64,000 nt of DNA from Paracoccaceae bacterium. Its GTDB lineage: Bacteria > Pseudomonadota > Alphaproteobacteria > Rhodobacterales > Rhodobacteraceae. The position numbers were made by a program, and so were the translations under genes. The stretch spans positions 45,145 to 109,144 of the forward strand of contig JAPOXR010000061.1 in assembly GCA_026706985.1 (NCBI GenBank), written 5' to 3'. The notes beneath the pieces are model-generated. The model was given only the letters and a program-made list of their open reading frames with translations, did no database searches and was not told where the DNA came from. Positions 18,447 to 27,785 of this stretch are shown one piece after another. The stretch's first letter is position 1. Every line of letters starts with the position of its first letter.

Positions 18447-19760
18447 ATGGCCGTCAAGCTGACCAGTTCAGATCCCGGATTTGAACAGGCGCTTCCACAA
18501 CTGCTCGCTGTCCGCGGATCGGTCAGCGAAAAGATCGGAAAGGTCGCCGCCTCGATCGTCAGGGATGTGCGCAGGCGTGGAGATGCCGCTCTCTTTGAAC
18601 ATACGGAAAAACTCGATGGCTGTGTCATCGGCGCCGATTCGATCCGCATTGGCCCGAATGAAATTGACCGGGCGGCGCGGATCGTGCCACCCGATCAGCA
18701 ACGGGCGCTGGAACTCGCGGCGAACCGCATTCGGGACTATCACAGGAAGCAAATTCCACAGGATCAGATGCAGCGCGGTGCCGACGGCTCGCTTCTCGGC
18801 TGGCGATGGACGGCAATTGAATCTGTTGGAATCTATGTGCCCGGCGGCTCGGCCTCATACCCCTCATCTGTTCTGATGAATGCCATTCCGGCACAGGTTG
18901 CCGGCGTCAAGACTGTCAGCATGGCGGTGCCGACGCCTGACGGAACAGTTAATCCGCTGGTTTTGCTGGCGGCGAAACTCGCCGGTGTGGAGCAGATTTT
19001 CAGAATTGGCGGCGCCCAGGCCATCGCCGCCTTCGCCTACGGCACCGAATCAATCGCGCCCGTCGACAAAATCACCGGTCCCGGGAATGCCTATGTCGCC
19101 GCAGCGAAGAAACTGGTGTTCGGAGATGTCGGTATCGATCTGGTCGCCGGCCCTTCGGAAGTTGCAGTGATCGCCGATGCCAACGCCGAGCCGGAATGGA
19201 TTGCCGCCGATCTGCTGGCACAGGCGGAGCATGACCCGGTCGCGCAATCGATCCTGCTGACCGACTGCGTTGCATTGGCAGACTCCGTGGACAAGCGGGT
19301 CACGGATCGCCTGACCCGCCTTCCCCGCCAGGCCATCGCCGCTGCCAGTTGGGCGGATTGCGGTGCCATCATCACCGTCAGTGACATGGCGGAGGCGGTC
19401 AGCCTTGTGAACAGAATTGCCCCTGAGCATGTTCAACTCTGCGTATCAGAATCGGGTAGGCTGGTCGCAGGAATCCGCAATGCCGGAGCGATCTTCTGCG
19501 GTATATGGACTCCTGAAGCCATCGGCGATTATGTTGCCGGCCCGAACCACATCCTGCCCACCATGGGGGCTGCACGGTTTGCGTCAGGACTTTCTGTGTT
19601 GGATTTTATGAAACGGACAACAATCACTGAACTGACCCCCGCCGGTTTTGCCGGGATTGCCCCGGCGGCTGAATTGCTCGCAACCGCCGAAGGCCTGGAG
19701 GGTCACGCGGATTCAATCCGGGTGAGGCTTGCCGCCATCGATGGGTCCGGCAATGGATGA
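18447..19760 (+). CDS. hisD: Histidinol dehydrogenase
   Basis: YVPGGSASYPSSVLMNAIPAQVAGV; ITGPGNAYVAAAKKLVFGDVGIDLVAGPSEVAVIAD; GDYVAGPNHILPT. Confidence 0.97.
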   Translation: MAVKLTSSDPGFEQALPQLLAVRGSVSEKIGKVAASIVRDVRRRGDAALFEHTEKLDGCVIGADSIRIGPNEIDRAARIVPPDQQRALELAANRIRDYHRKQIPQDQMQRGADGSLLGWRWTAIESVGIYVPGGSASYPSSVLMNAIPAQVAGVKTVSMAVPTPDGTVNPLVLLAAKLAGVEQIFRIGGAQAIAAFAYGTESIAPVDKITGPGNAYVAAAKKLVFGDVGIDLVAGPSEVAVIADANAEPEWIAADLLAQAEHDPVAQSILLTDCVALADSVDKRVTDRLTRLPRQAIAAASWADCGAIITVSDMAEAVSLVNRIAPEHVQLCVSESGRLVAGIRNAGAIFCGIWTPEAIGDYVAGPNHILPTMGAARFASGLSVLDFMKRTTITELTPAGFAGIAPAAELLATAEGLEGHADSIRVRLAAIDGSGNG

Positions 19761-20241
19761 AAGCAATCGCATCGTTGATGTCGTGATTGAGAACGAAAAT
19801 GAACGTGCAATCGCGGCCGACATCATCCAGGAGCGCAATGTCGCCATCTACGATCTGTGCAGCGGCAACAGTTTTACCCTTAATCCGCGCAAGGGGAAAC
19901 TGCCCCCGCCCGGCCCCTACAAGCTGAGACTCTCACTGAAGCCGAGGCATGTCGTTTTCGATGTGCGCACAGAGGATGACAATGAAACCATGGCATTTCA
20001 TCTGGCGCTTGAGCATATACGGCGGCAATTGAGTTCCTATTGCAGGATCTGTCAGGAATATAATGATGCCATCTGCACAATGCCGCGTGATTCCATCGAT
20101 CAGGTCGACAGAATCCGCCGCACGATTCATGATGAAGGCGCGCAAAGGCTGCAGGAACGTCTCAGCGCCTGGATCACAGTGGACATGCAGACGGCGCGGC
20201 TGTTGTTCACTCTCATTCATGCCGCTCATCCAACCCGCTAG
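19753..20241 (+). CDS. UPF0262-family protein
   Basis: DESNRIVDVVIENENERAIAADIIQERNVAIYDLCSGNSFTLN; directly downstream of hisD. Confidence 0.88.
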   Translation: MDESNRIVDVVIENENERAIAADIIQERNVAIYDLCSGNSFTLNPRKGKLPPPGPYKLRLSLKPRHVVFDVRTEDDNETMAFHLALEHIRRQLSSYCRICQEYNDAICTMPRDSIDQVDRIRRTIHDEGAQRLQERLSAWITVDMQTARLLFTLIHAAHPTR

Positions 20242-20246
20242 GCATT

Positions 20247-20708
20247 ATGGTGGCAATTCAGCTGCCGACATCGATCCTGTTCTGCTGTGATTTCAATGCG
20301 GTGCGCTCGCCGATGGCGGAAGGCATCATGAAAAAAATTTACGGCAATCGGACCTATATCCAGTCTGCAGGTGTACGCAGCGATCTCGATATAAATGGCT
20401 ACGCTGTTTCGGTGTGCCACGAAATCGGCATTGAATTATCCAGGCACCGTACCCGCGCCATGCATGAAATGCGCGAATTCGGGGATGATCTTGCCAGTTT
20501 TGAGCTCATCGTCGCATTGTCACCGGCGGCGCAGAAGGTTGCCAGCGAACATACGCGGTATTTCGCACTCGATCTGGAATATTGGCCGGTATTGGACCCG
20601 ACCGGTATGGCGGAGAAGCGGGACGAGAATTTGCTTTACTTCCGCAAGACCCGTGATCAGATCATGAATAAAATCCTCGAACGTTTCGGCGAACCCGAAG
20701 CGTCGTGA
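20247..20708 (+). CDS. Low molecular weight phosphatase-family protein
   Basis: CX5R(S) loop ILFCCDFNAVRSPMAEGIMK; downstream of UPF0262. Confidence 0.85.
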   Translation: MVAIQLPTSILFCCDFNAVRSPMAEGIMKKIYGNRTYIQSAGVRSDLDINGYAVSVCHEIGIELSRHRTRAMHEMREFGDDLASFELIVALSPAAQKVASEHTRYFALDLEYWPVLDPTGMAEKRDENLLYFRKTRDQIMNKILERFGEPEAS

Positions 20709-20735
20709 TTCTGTTTTCCGCACGCACTGGCCTGC

Positions 20736-21665
20736 ATGATGAATTCAAGCGATGAATCGGGACAGACTCTGCATGGTGGCCTGCTGATTGTCGGCTCCAT
20801 GGCCATCATCGGGCTGACTGACAATCTCATACCTCTCATCGCGGAAATGGCTGGATTGTGGCAGTTTCACACCATCCGGTCGCTGATGTCAGTACCGCTG
20901 ATTGCCCTGATCATCCTCGCCCGGGGAAGGTCGCTGCGCCCGCATAACCCCTGGCTCCTGTCAATCCGCTCAGCTCTGATTGCCGGATCAATGATCCTGT
21001 ATTTCGGTTCGCTGACTCTCATGCCGGTTGCCGCCGCCGGCGCCGGCCTGTTCACAGCGCCGATATTCGTGCTGCTGTTTTCGGTCATTCTGTTCCGGAC
21101 ACGTGTCGGCATCTGGCGGGTTCTCGCGGTCACTATCGGATTCGTCGGCGTCCTTCTGGTCCTCAAACCCGATCCCGGTAATCTCGACATCTCCGTTCTG
21201 TTCCCGCTCTTCGCGGCAGTGCTCTACGGACTTGGGCAATTGATGACCCGCCATCATTGCTCGCATGAAGACACTCTCGTCGTTCTGCTCATGTTTTACG
21301 TTGCCATTGGCCTCGGCTGCGCTGCCGGGTTGCTGATTTTCAGCCTTTGGCCGGCACCCGAGGAATGGCGGCAGGCGGCACCTTTTTTCACCGGCGGTTG
21401 GGTGCCGGTGACAGGTGAGTTCATATTCTGGACCTCTGTGCATGCGCTGGGATCAATAATCGCGATTGCAGGACTGATCCGCGGCTATCAGATCGCCGAC
21501 CCAACCTATCTCGGCGTGTTTGAGTTCAGCTTTCTCCTGTTTGCCGGCGTCTGGGGTTATGTGATTTGGCGCCACCTGCTTGACCCGGCTTCACTGGCGG
21601 GAATTGCCGCCATCATCGCCGCCGGAATTGCGATCACGCTGCGCTCGCGGGGCAGGCTCCCCTAG
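20736..21665 (+). CDS. DMT/EamA-family transporter
   Basis: ~10 TM segments with EamA-type repeats. Confidence 0.85.
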   Translation: MMNSSDESGQTLHGGLLIVGSMAIIGLTDNLIPLIAEMAGLWQFHTIRSLMSVPLIALIILARGRSLRPHNPWLLSIRSALIAGSMILYFGSLTLMPVAAAGAGLFTAPIFVLLFSVILFRTRVGIWRVLAVTIGFVGVLLVLKPDPGNLDISVLFPLFAAVLYGLGQLMTRHHCSHEDTLVVLLMFYVAIGLGCAAGLLIFSLWPAPEEWRQAAPFFTGGWVPVTGEFIFWTSVHALGSIIAIAGLIRGYQIADPTYLGVFEFSFLLFAGVWGYVIWRHLLDPASLAGIAAIIAAGIAITLRSRGRLP

Positions 21666-21673
21666 ATGGCCGA

Positions 21674-22888
21674 CTACCATTGTGCCCGTGGTGCCCGCGG
21701 CTCCACCAGCACCAGCAGCATGGCCGCCACGATAAGCACTGCTGAGAGAAGGAACGGCGCGCCCGGCAGATAGAACAAGGCACCCGCGGTGACAAATTCG
21801 TAGAATATCGCCGTCATGATTAGCGGCGACAGGATGATGCCCAGTGAATTGACGCTGGCGACCACACCCTGCAGTTCACCCTGCTGGTTATCAAAGGCAA
21901 TCCTCGACATGATGCCCTGCAGGGCGGGCAGCGCGACACCACCCAGTGCGCCAATCGGAATAAGGGCAAAGGCCATCCAGGTCTCGGTCACAAACCCGTA
22001 TCCGACAAAGGTCACGCATTCGAAACACAGGCCGAACAGCAACGTCCTGGTTTCACCGATCCGGCGCAGGAAGTACCGGATCAGCCATCCTTGGACGAGG
22101 GCCATGAGCACGCCATAGGCGGCCAGCGACAAACCGATCATCCGGGGCTCCCAGCCGAACTGTTCGGCACAGTAGAATGACCAGACCGCGGGGTAGACTG
22201 TGAACGCGACCTGCAACAGGAACAGTACCGTCAGCAGGATACGCAACCCCGGCAAACGACCGATCTGCATGAGCCCGCCGACCGGGTTTGCACGCTTCCA
22301 TTCAAACGGCCGGCGAATTTCGTCAGTAACCGTTTCCGGCAGGACGAACCATCCAAGCACCATATTGCCGAAGGCGAAGGCAGCGGCGGCGTAGAAAGGC
22401 GCGCGGACACCGAATTCGGCGAAAAAAGCGCCGAACAGCGGCCCGAGCACAAATCCGATGCCGAAGGCGGCGCCGATGAGGCCGAAATTCTGCGCCTTTT
22501 CCTCCGGCTTGGAGACATCGGCGATATAGGCGGCGACTGTGGCCTGTGTTGATGCCGTGATGCCGCCGATAATCCGCCCGATCAGCAGCAGCCAGATCGA
22601 GTGGGCAATGCCCATGACCAGGTAATCGGCAGCCATGAACAGCAGTGACACCAGCAATACCGGCCGTCTGCCGAAACGGTCAGACAGGTTGCCGAGGGTG
22701 GGGCTGCAGAGAAACTGCATGACCGCGAATGATGCCGCCATAATTCCGCCCCAGACCGCCGCCGAACCGAGATGGCCGCCTTCGACCTCCAGAATCAGAT
22801 CCGGCATCACCGGCGCGATGATACCGATGCCAATGGCATCTATCCCCATCGTCAACAGCACAAACAGTAACGGCAGTCTGGATTTCAT
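21674..22888 (-). CDS. MFS transporter, TetA-like (TCR/Tet) subfamily
   Basis: MKSRLPLLFVLLTMGIDAIGIGIIAPVMPDLI; GNLSDRFGRRPVLLVSLL; RIIGGITASTQATVAAYIADVS. Confidence 0.88.
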   Translation of the reverse strand: MKSRLPLLFVLLTMGIDAIGIGIIAPVMPDLILEVEGGHLGSAAVWGGIMAASFAVMQFLCSPTLGNLSDRFGRRPVLLVSLLFMAADYLVMGIAHSIWLLLIGRIIGGITASTQATVAAYIADVSKPEEKAQNFGLIGAAFGIGFVLGPLFGAFFAEFGVRAPFYAAAAFAFGNMVLGWFVLPETVTDEIRRPFEWKRANPVGGLMQIGRLPGLRILLTVLFLLQVAFTVYPAVWSFYCAEQFGWEPRMIGLSLAAYGVLMALVQGWLIRYFLRRIGETRTLLFGLCFECVTFVGYGFVTETWMAFALIPIGALGGVALPALQGIMSRIAFDNQQGELQGVVASVNSLGIILSPLIMTAIFYEFVTAGALFYLPGAPFLLSAVLIVAAMLLVLVEPRAPRAQW

Positions 22889-22954
22889 GGGTTCCTTTCC
22901 ACCCGGCGTCCGGCAACCGCGGTTGCCTGCGGTCTCAACCGCAGCCAATCTGAG

Positions 22955-24184
22955 TCATGCCGGCGCACCGCCCTGAAATCGGTTTTCACTGGAATAGTCA
23001 CAGGGTTCGTGCTGCATCTCAAGATGCAGACCCTTGCCATTCCATTCATGTGCACGTGCCAGCTCCTCGTCAAATTCTATCCCCAGGCCTGGCGTCCGCG
23101 GTGCGCTGACATAACCGTCTTCCCAGCGGATCGAATTGCCGATCAGGCGCAGGTGAAATTCGCCGCCTGTCTCAATGGTTTCCAGCAGCAGCAGATTTGG
23201 AAGCGTCGCCGCCAGTTGAATATTCGCTGCCCATTCGACTGGACCCGCATAGAGGTGCGGCGCCACCGACGCCTGGAACACTTCCGCCACCGCAGCGATT
23301 TTCTTGCCCTCCAGAATGCCCCCGGCGCGGCCGAGTGCGGGTTGAATGATCGCAGCGGCTCCGGCACGCAGTGCGGCGGCGAACTCAGACTTGGTGCAGA
23401 GCCGCTCCCCGGTGGCGACAGGGATACGAACCGATCGGGCAACCTCTGCCATGGCTTCATAATTGTCCGGTGGCACCGGCTCCTCGAACCAGAGCGGATC
23501 GAACTCCTCAAGTCCTCTGCCTAACCTGATGGCACCGGCGGGTGTGAACTGGCCATGTGTGCCGAACAGAAGGTCAGCATCCGCCCCGACCGCTTCCCTG
23601 ATACGTCGGCAAAAATTCACCGAGCGCTCAATATCCCGCATCGAGGGCTGATGACCGCCGAAAATCGTATACGGTCCGGCAGGATCGAATTTCACCGCCG
23701 TGAAGCCTTGACCGACCATGGCCGCCGCAGTTTCCGCGGCGAGATCGGCATCGTTCCAAAAAGATTCCGCATCCTGATCCGCCCTGGGATACAGATAACT
23801 GTAAGTCCTGATACGCTCGTTGACAGTACCGCCGAGAAAATCCTGAACCGGCCGGTCCTGCGATTTGCCTACGATGTCCCAACAGGCCATTTCAAGGCCC
23901 GAAAACGCCCCGATGAGTGTCAGATCCGGCCGCTGCGTGAATCCGGATGAATAACAGCGCCTGAACATCAATTCGATCCGCTCGGGACGTTCACCCAGCA
24001 TATGCCGCTCGAACACATCCAGAATCACCGCCCGCATGGCCTCGGCTCCGACGGAAGCCGCATAGACCTCACCGATGCCGGAAATCCCGTTATCCGTGGT
24101 CAGCTTGACAAAATTCCAGTAGCGGCCGCCCCACCCGGGCGGCGGTGGCTGCACGCAGAATATTTCGATATCTTTGAGCCGCAT
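22955..24184 (-). CDS. Mandelate racemase/muconate lactonizing enzyme-family protein (enolase superfamily)
   Basis: GISGIGEVYAASVGAEAM, CWDIVGKSQDRPVQDFLGG, FTAVKFDPAGPY, LWFEEPVPPDNYEAMAEVARSVRIPVATGERL. Confidence 0.92.
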   Translation of the reverse strand: MRLKDIEIFCVQPPPPGWGGRYWNFVKLTTDNGISGIGEVYAASVGAEAMRAVILDVFERHMLGERPERIELMFRRCYSSGFTQRPDLTLIGAFSGLEMACWDIVGKSQDRPVQDFLGGTVNERIRTYSYLYPRADQDAESFWNDADLAAETAAAMVGQGFTAVKFDPAGPYTIFGGHQPSMRDIERSVNFCRRIREAVGADADLLFGTHGQFTPAGAIRLGRGLEEFDPLWFEEPVPPDNYEAMAEVARSVRIPVATGERLCTKSEFAAALRAGAAAIIQPALGRAGGILEGKKIAAVAEVFQASVAPHLYAGPVEWAANIQLAATLPNLLLLETIETGGEFHLRLIGNSIRWEDGYVSAPRTPGLGIEFDEELARAHEWNGKGLHLEMQHEPCDYSSENRFQGGAPA

Positions 24185-24196
24185 GCAGCCAGCCCG

Positions 24197-25273
24197 TCAG
24201 AAGAGAATGACGTTGCGGCGGGCTTTTCCATCGACGGTGTTTTCAATCGCCTCATTGATCTGGTCCAGGGAATACCGTCCGGTAACCAACTCATCGACTT
24301 TGAGCCGGCCTTCCGCATGCAGCTTCAGTAACCAGGGGATATCCTTGCTCAAATCGGTGTCACCCATGGAGGAGCCGAGCATCCTCTGGCTCTGGTGCGC
24401 GAGGATCACGGGTTCGAAGTTGAGTTCCACACCCGAAGGCGGCATACCGACGATCACCAAAGCACCACCCTGACAGATGAATCGCAGCGCCGACGCCATA
24501 GCCTCCACCGCACCGACTGTAACCAGGGCATAATCGACGCCGCGCCCCCCGGTCAGCCTGCGGATTTCCTTATGCGTGGATTTCCCGGCTGCCAGAACCG
24601 TATCAGTGGCGCCGAAAAACCTGGCATCGGCCAGTTTCTGTTCCGAGATATCAACCGCGATCACTTTTGACGCGCCACGGATTCTTGCACCCTGAATCGC
24701 GTTCAGCCCGACACCGCCGGCTCCGACCACGGCCACGGTTGCGCCGGGTTCAATCTCCGCGGTGTTCACCGCCGCCCCGACGCCGGTAATGACGCCACAT
24801 GACAGAAGACAGGCCGTATCCGCCGGCATTGATTGCGGAATGGGGGCAATCTGGGTCTGATCAACAACCGTTCGTTCGGCGAAACAGCCTGTGCCCAGAC
24901 CCTGTGCCAGCGGTGAGCCGTCCGCCAGTTTGAAGGGACTGTTCTGCGGATTGGATGGCACTTCGCAGCGTGCGGTCAGACCGCGCCCGCAATTGACGCA
25001 TTCTCCACAATGGCGGAGCAAAGTGACCAGAACCCTTTCTCCGACCCGCCGGTCTCCGACCCCTTCGCCAATCCTGACGATACGGCCCGCCGCCTCGTGC
25101 CCGTAGACCGCCGGCAGGACGCCCTTCCACGCACCGTCGATATAGTGAATATCGGAATGGCAAATGGCACAGGCTTCTATGACCACTTCAACCTGACCCC
25201 GTCCCGGGGGTGCCAGTCTCACCGTCTCTATACTGAGCGGCTTTCCGTGTTCACGGCATACAGCGGCGCGCAT
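24197..25273 (-). CDS. Zinc-dependent alcohol dehydrogenase (MDR superfamily)
   Basis: CAICHSDIHYIDG, GHEAAGRIVRIGEGV, GAVVGAGGVGLNAIQGARIRGASKVIAVDI-type NAD fold. Confidence 0.92.
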   Translation of the reverse strand: MRAAVCREHGKPLSIETVRLAPPGRGQVEVVIEACAICHSDIHYIDGAWKGVLPAVYGHEAAGRIVRIGEGVGDRRVGERVLVTLLRHCGECVNCGRGLTARCEVPSNPQNSPFKLADGSPLAQGLGTGCFAERTVVDQTQIAPIPQSMPADTACLLSCGVITGVGAAVNTAEIEPGATVAVVGAGGVGLNAIQGARIRGASKVIAVDISEQKLADARFFGATDTVLAAGKSTHKEIRRLTGGRGVDYALVTVGAVEAMASALRFICQGGALVIVGMPPSGVELNFEPVILAHQSQRMLGSSMGDTDLSKDIPWLLKLHAEGRLKVDELVTGRYSLDQINEAIENTVDGKARRNVILF

Positions 25274-25443
25274 GGTACAACCTCCCCTGAAAGCAGCCCG
25301 TTCTTAATCAGAATCCCTGACAGGGCAAGCCGATTTTGGATTCCGGCAGCACGATCAGAGGTCCTGAAAACCTGTGGCTACCGGGTCTGAATTTTAGTGA
25401 ACAATCGGCGGCTCCTGATGCGTAGCCGGTCTGATGAGTTAGA

Positions 25444-25519
25444 TGGCGACCCCTCGAGGACTCGAACCCCGAACCTGCTGATTAGAAGTCAGCTGCTCTA
25501 TCCATTGAGCTAAGGGGCC
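25444..25519 (-). tRNA. tRNA-Arg (anticodon TCT), CCA encoded
   Basis: Reverse complement GGCCCCTTAGCTCAATGGATAGAGCAGCTGACTTCTAATCAGCAGGTTCGGGGTTCGAGTCCTCGAGGGGTCGCCA folds as a cloverleaf; anticodon loop CTTCTAA. Confidence 0.96.
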
Positions 25520-25549
25520 ACAATTTGCGGCCAAAAAGCCACGACGATA

Positions 25550-25861
25550 TCAGTGCGTCCACGCCTCGCGCCGCTCGTAAGCGAAATTCTCGCCATATCC
25601 ACGCGGGCGCTTGATATGGCTTCTCCGGTTAGGCATCACCACAGTAAAGGGAATTCGGTTCGCTTTGGCGTAATCCACCGCCGCTTCCTGAGAATCAAAG
25701 CTGATCCGGACCTGCGCCATCATGTCGCCCGACCCGGTCCAACCCATCAGCGGATCCAGTTTCCGAGGCGAATCCGGAACATATTCCAGAACCCAGTTTT
25801 TTGACCCGGCTGTCCCCGATTGCATCGCATTGCGTGCGGGCTGGTAAATGCGCGCGTGCAT
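25550..25861 (-). CDS. NADH dehydrogenase/ETC complex I subunit (NDUFS4-like)
   Basis: MHARIYQPARNAMQSGTAGSKNWVLEYVPDSPRKLDPLMGWTGSGDMMAQVRISFDSQEAAVDYAKANRIPFTVV. Confidence 0.92.
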   Translation of the reverse strand: MHARIYQPARNAMQSGTAGSKNWVLEYVPDSPRKLDPLMGWTGSGDMMAQVRISFDSQEAAVDYAKANRIPFTVVMPNRRSHIKRPRGYGENFAYERREAWTH

Positions 25862-25946
25862 CCGTCTCGTTCCTGCATCACTACCTGACTGCAATATGGC
25901 CATGAATACGGCTTTGTGCAAGATGGGCCAAGGCCGGATGCGGCTT

Positions 25947-26954
25947 TCAAACGTGGAGCAGCCGATGCGCAAGTTCCAAAGTATCCGCCGGCCAATAGGT
26001 TTTCGGCCGCGGCTGCCCGGCAGCCGCGCCGTCGGGACAGCAATTGAGCACCGCTTGCTGCCATCTCACCGGCACCGCATCGCGTCCATAGACCGCTCCC
26101 AGGAGGGCACCGCAGACGGCGGCATTCGTGCCTGACGCGCCGCCCCGCCCGGCTGTGTTGATGACGGCTTCTTCCAGATTCGGGGCATGCAGTAACTGCC
26201 AGAGAGCATTCTGCAGCGCCACCAGCACCCAGGCATGTTTGCCGCCTGAACGGTCAATCCAGGTCTCATGCTCCGCCGCTTCCACCGCCTCAACCAACTC
26301 CGCCGACGCCTGCATTTCCGCCGCCCAACCACGAATCAATTGATACAGCGGCACCGGTCCGGCATTTTCACCAATCTCGGTTGCGATCGCCATGACAAAC
26401 AATGCGTTGGCATCCTGGCAGATCCGGTTCGGGTGGGTAATTGCCGCATCCTGCCGCGCCCATTCGGCAACGAGATGCGGATCACGCCCGGCCCCGAACA
26501 ATCCGAGCGGGCTGGCGCGCATGAGTGCCCCGTTGCCCTGACTGTCACCGGTCGCCCTGCCGCACAATGCCGCGGCAATGGTTTCGCCACAGTCGAACGG
26601 TCCTGATTCAAACCATTCGAGATAGGCTTCGAGTGCCTTGGCGCGGTCAAATCCACCGGCCTCCACCAGGGTCCGTGCCAAGGCCAGCGCCATTTCGGAA
26701 TCATCCGTCGGCTGGCCCGCCAAGGTATCGAAAGGCCCGCCATCTTCCATGTCACGCGGCCCGTCGGGAAAATCCAGCTGGATTTCAGCGGCGGTGTCGT
26801 AAAACTCAACCGAACTTCCCAGAGCGTCGCCGCAGATCTGGCCGAGCAGGCATCCTTGAGCCCGCTGCAATTGCCACGGCCTGTCGCAGGTCCGACGACT
26901 CCATCTCCGGGCAGGTAGTGCGTGTTCAGCGGTGTGGTCGAGCATTTCCGGCAT
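25947..26954 (-). CDS. ADP-ribosylglycohydrolase-family protein
   Basis: GCLLGQICGDALGSSVEF, GQPTDDSEMALALARTLVE, GNGALMRASPLGLFG. Confidence 0.9.
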   Translation of the reverse strand: MPEMLDHTAEHALPARRWSRRTCDRPWQLQRAQGCLLGQICGDALGSSVEFYDTAAEIQLDFPDGPRDMEDGGPFDTLAGQPTDDSEMALALARTLVEAGGFDRAKALEAYLEWFESGPFDCGETIAAALCGRATGDSQGNGALMRASPLGLFGAGRDPHLVAEWARQDAAITHPNRICQDANALFVMAIATEIGENAGPVPLYQLIRGWAAEMQASAELVEAVEAAEHETWIDRSGGKHAWVLVALQNALWQLLHAPNLEEAVINTAGRGGASGTNAAVCGALLGAVYGRDAVPVRWQQAVLNCCPDGAAAGQPRPKTYWPADTLELAHRLLHV

Positions 26955-27086
26955 CAGCTGGTCATCAAGATAAGGTGTTCCGGAGCCCCCAACTCCGAGG
27001 TGGAAGCTGCGCTTCCGATATGCACCAATTACCCGATTTAGCCATGCACCTCAAATCCGCGTCGGCGGATAAGCCGGTTCATGGAT

Positions 27087-27782
27087 TCAGTATCCGAGCA
27101 ACTCATCGACCCATCGGGGAACGATTTCGCCGGCCGGTCCCCGGCGCGCTTCCGAAAAAGCGTGCGTAATGATGGTTTCGACAAGATTGAATTCGATGGT
27201 CCGCGCACCGGCATCGGCGGCGTCGAAGACGAGCGAATTCGCCGGGCTGACTTCACCCGAAGTTCCGATGGCGGCAAAAATATCCGCCGCCGCGACGAGC
27301 TCATCAATCCGCTGTGTGTGGTACGGCATCTCGCCGAACCAAACGACATCGGGCCGCACCCGGCAGCACTTGCATACCGGACATTTGTCGCCGCAGGATA
27401 TGTCTCCCCCTGCCGGCCAGCGATGCCCGCAGTTTCCACACAAGGCACCGCTCAGTTCGCCATGCATGTGCAGAACATCCCGGGAGCCGGCCCGCTCATG
27501 CAGATCGTCAACATTCTGGGTGACTATGCAGGTGTCCATCTGCGACTCCAATCGCGCAAGCGCCAGATGCGCCGCATTCGGTTCGACCTTCCTCAGCGCT
27601 GATCTGCGGGCATTGTAGAATGCCTGCACCAGTTCCGGGTTGCGTCGAAATCCATCCGGCGTCGCAACTTCGTTGAGATCGTATCTGCTCCACACCCCGT
27701 CCGGGTCACGGAAAGTGGAAATCCCGCTCTCAGCGGAAATCCCCGCACCTGTGAGAATGACAATCCGCCTGGCACCGCGCAT
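27087..27782 (-). CDS. cobB: Sir2-family NAD-dependent protein deacylase
   Basis: VILTGAGISAESGISTFRDPDGVW; TQNVDDLHERAGSRDVLHMHGEL; Cys pairs CGNCGHRW/CPVCKCC; VVWFGEMPYH. Confidence 0.93.
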   Translation of the reverse strand: MRGARRIVILTGAGISAESGISTFRDPDGVWSRYDLNEVATPDGFRRNPELVQAFYNARRSALRKVEPNAAHLALARLESQMDTCIVTQNVDDLHERAGSRDVLHMHGELSGALCGNCGHRWPAGGDISCGDKCPVCKCCRVRPDVVWFGEMPYHTQRIDELVAAADIFAAIGTSGEVSPANSLVFDAADAGARTIEFNLVETIITHAFSEARRGPAGEIVPRWVDELLGY

Positions 27783-27785
27783 GTT

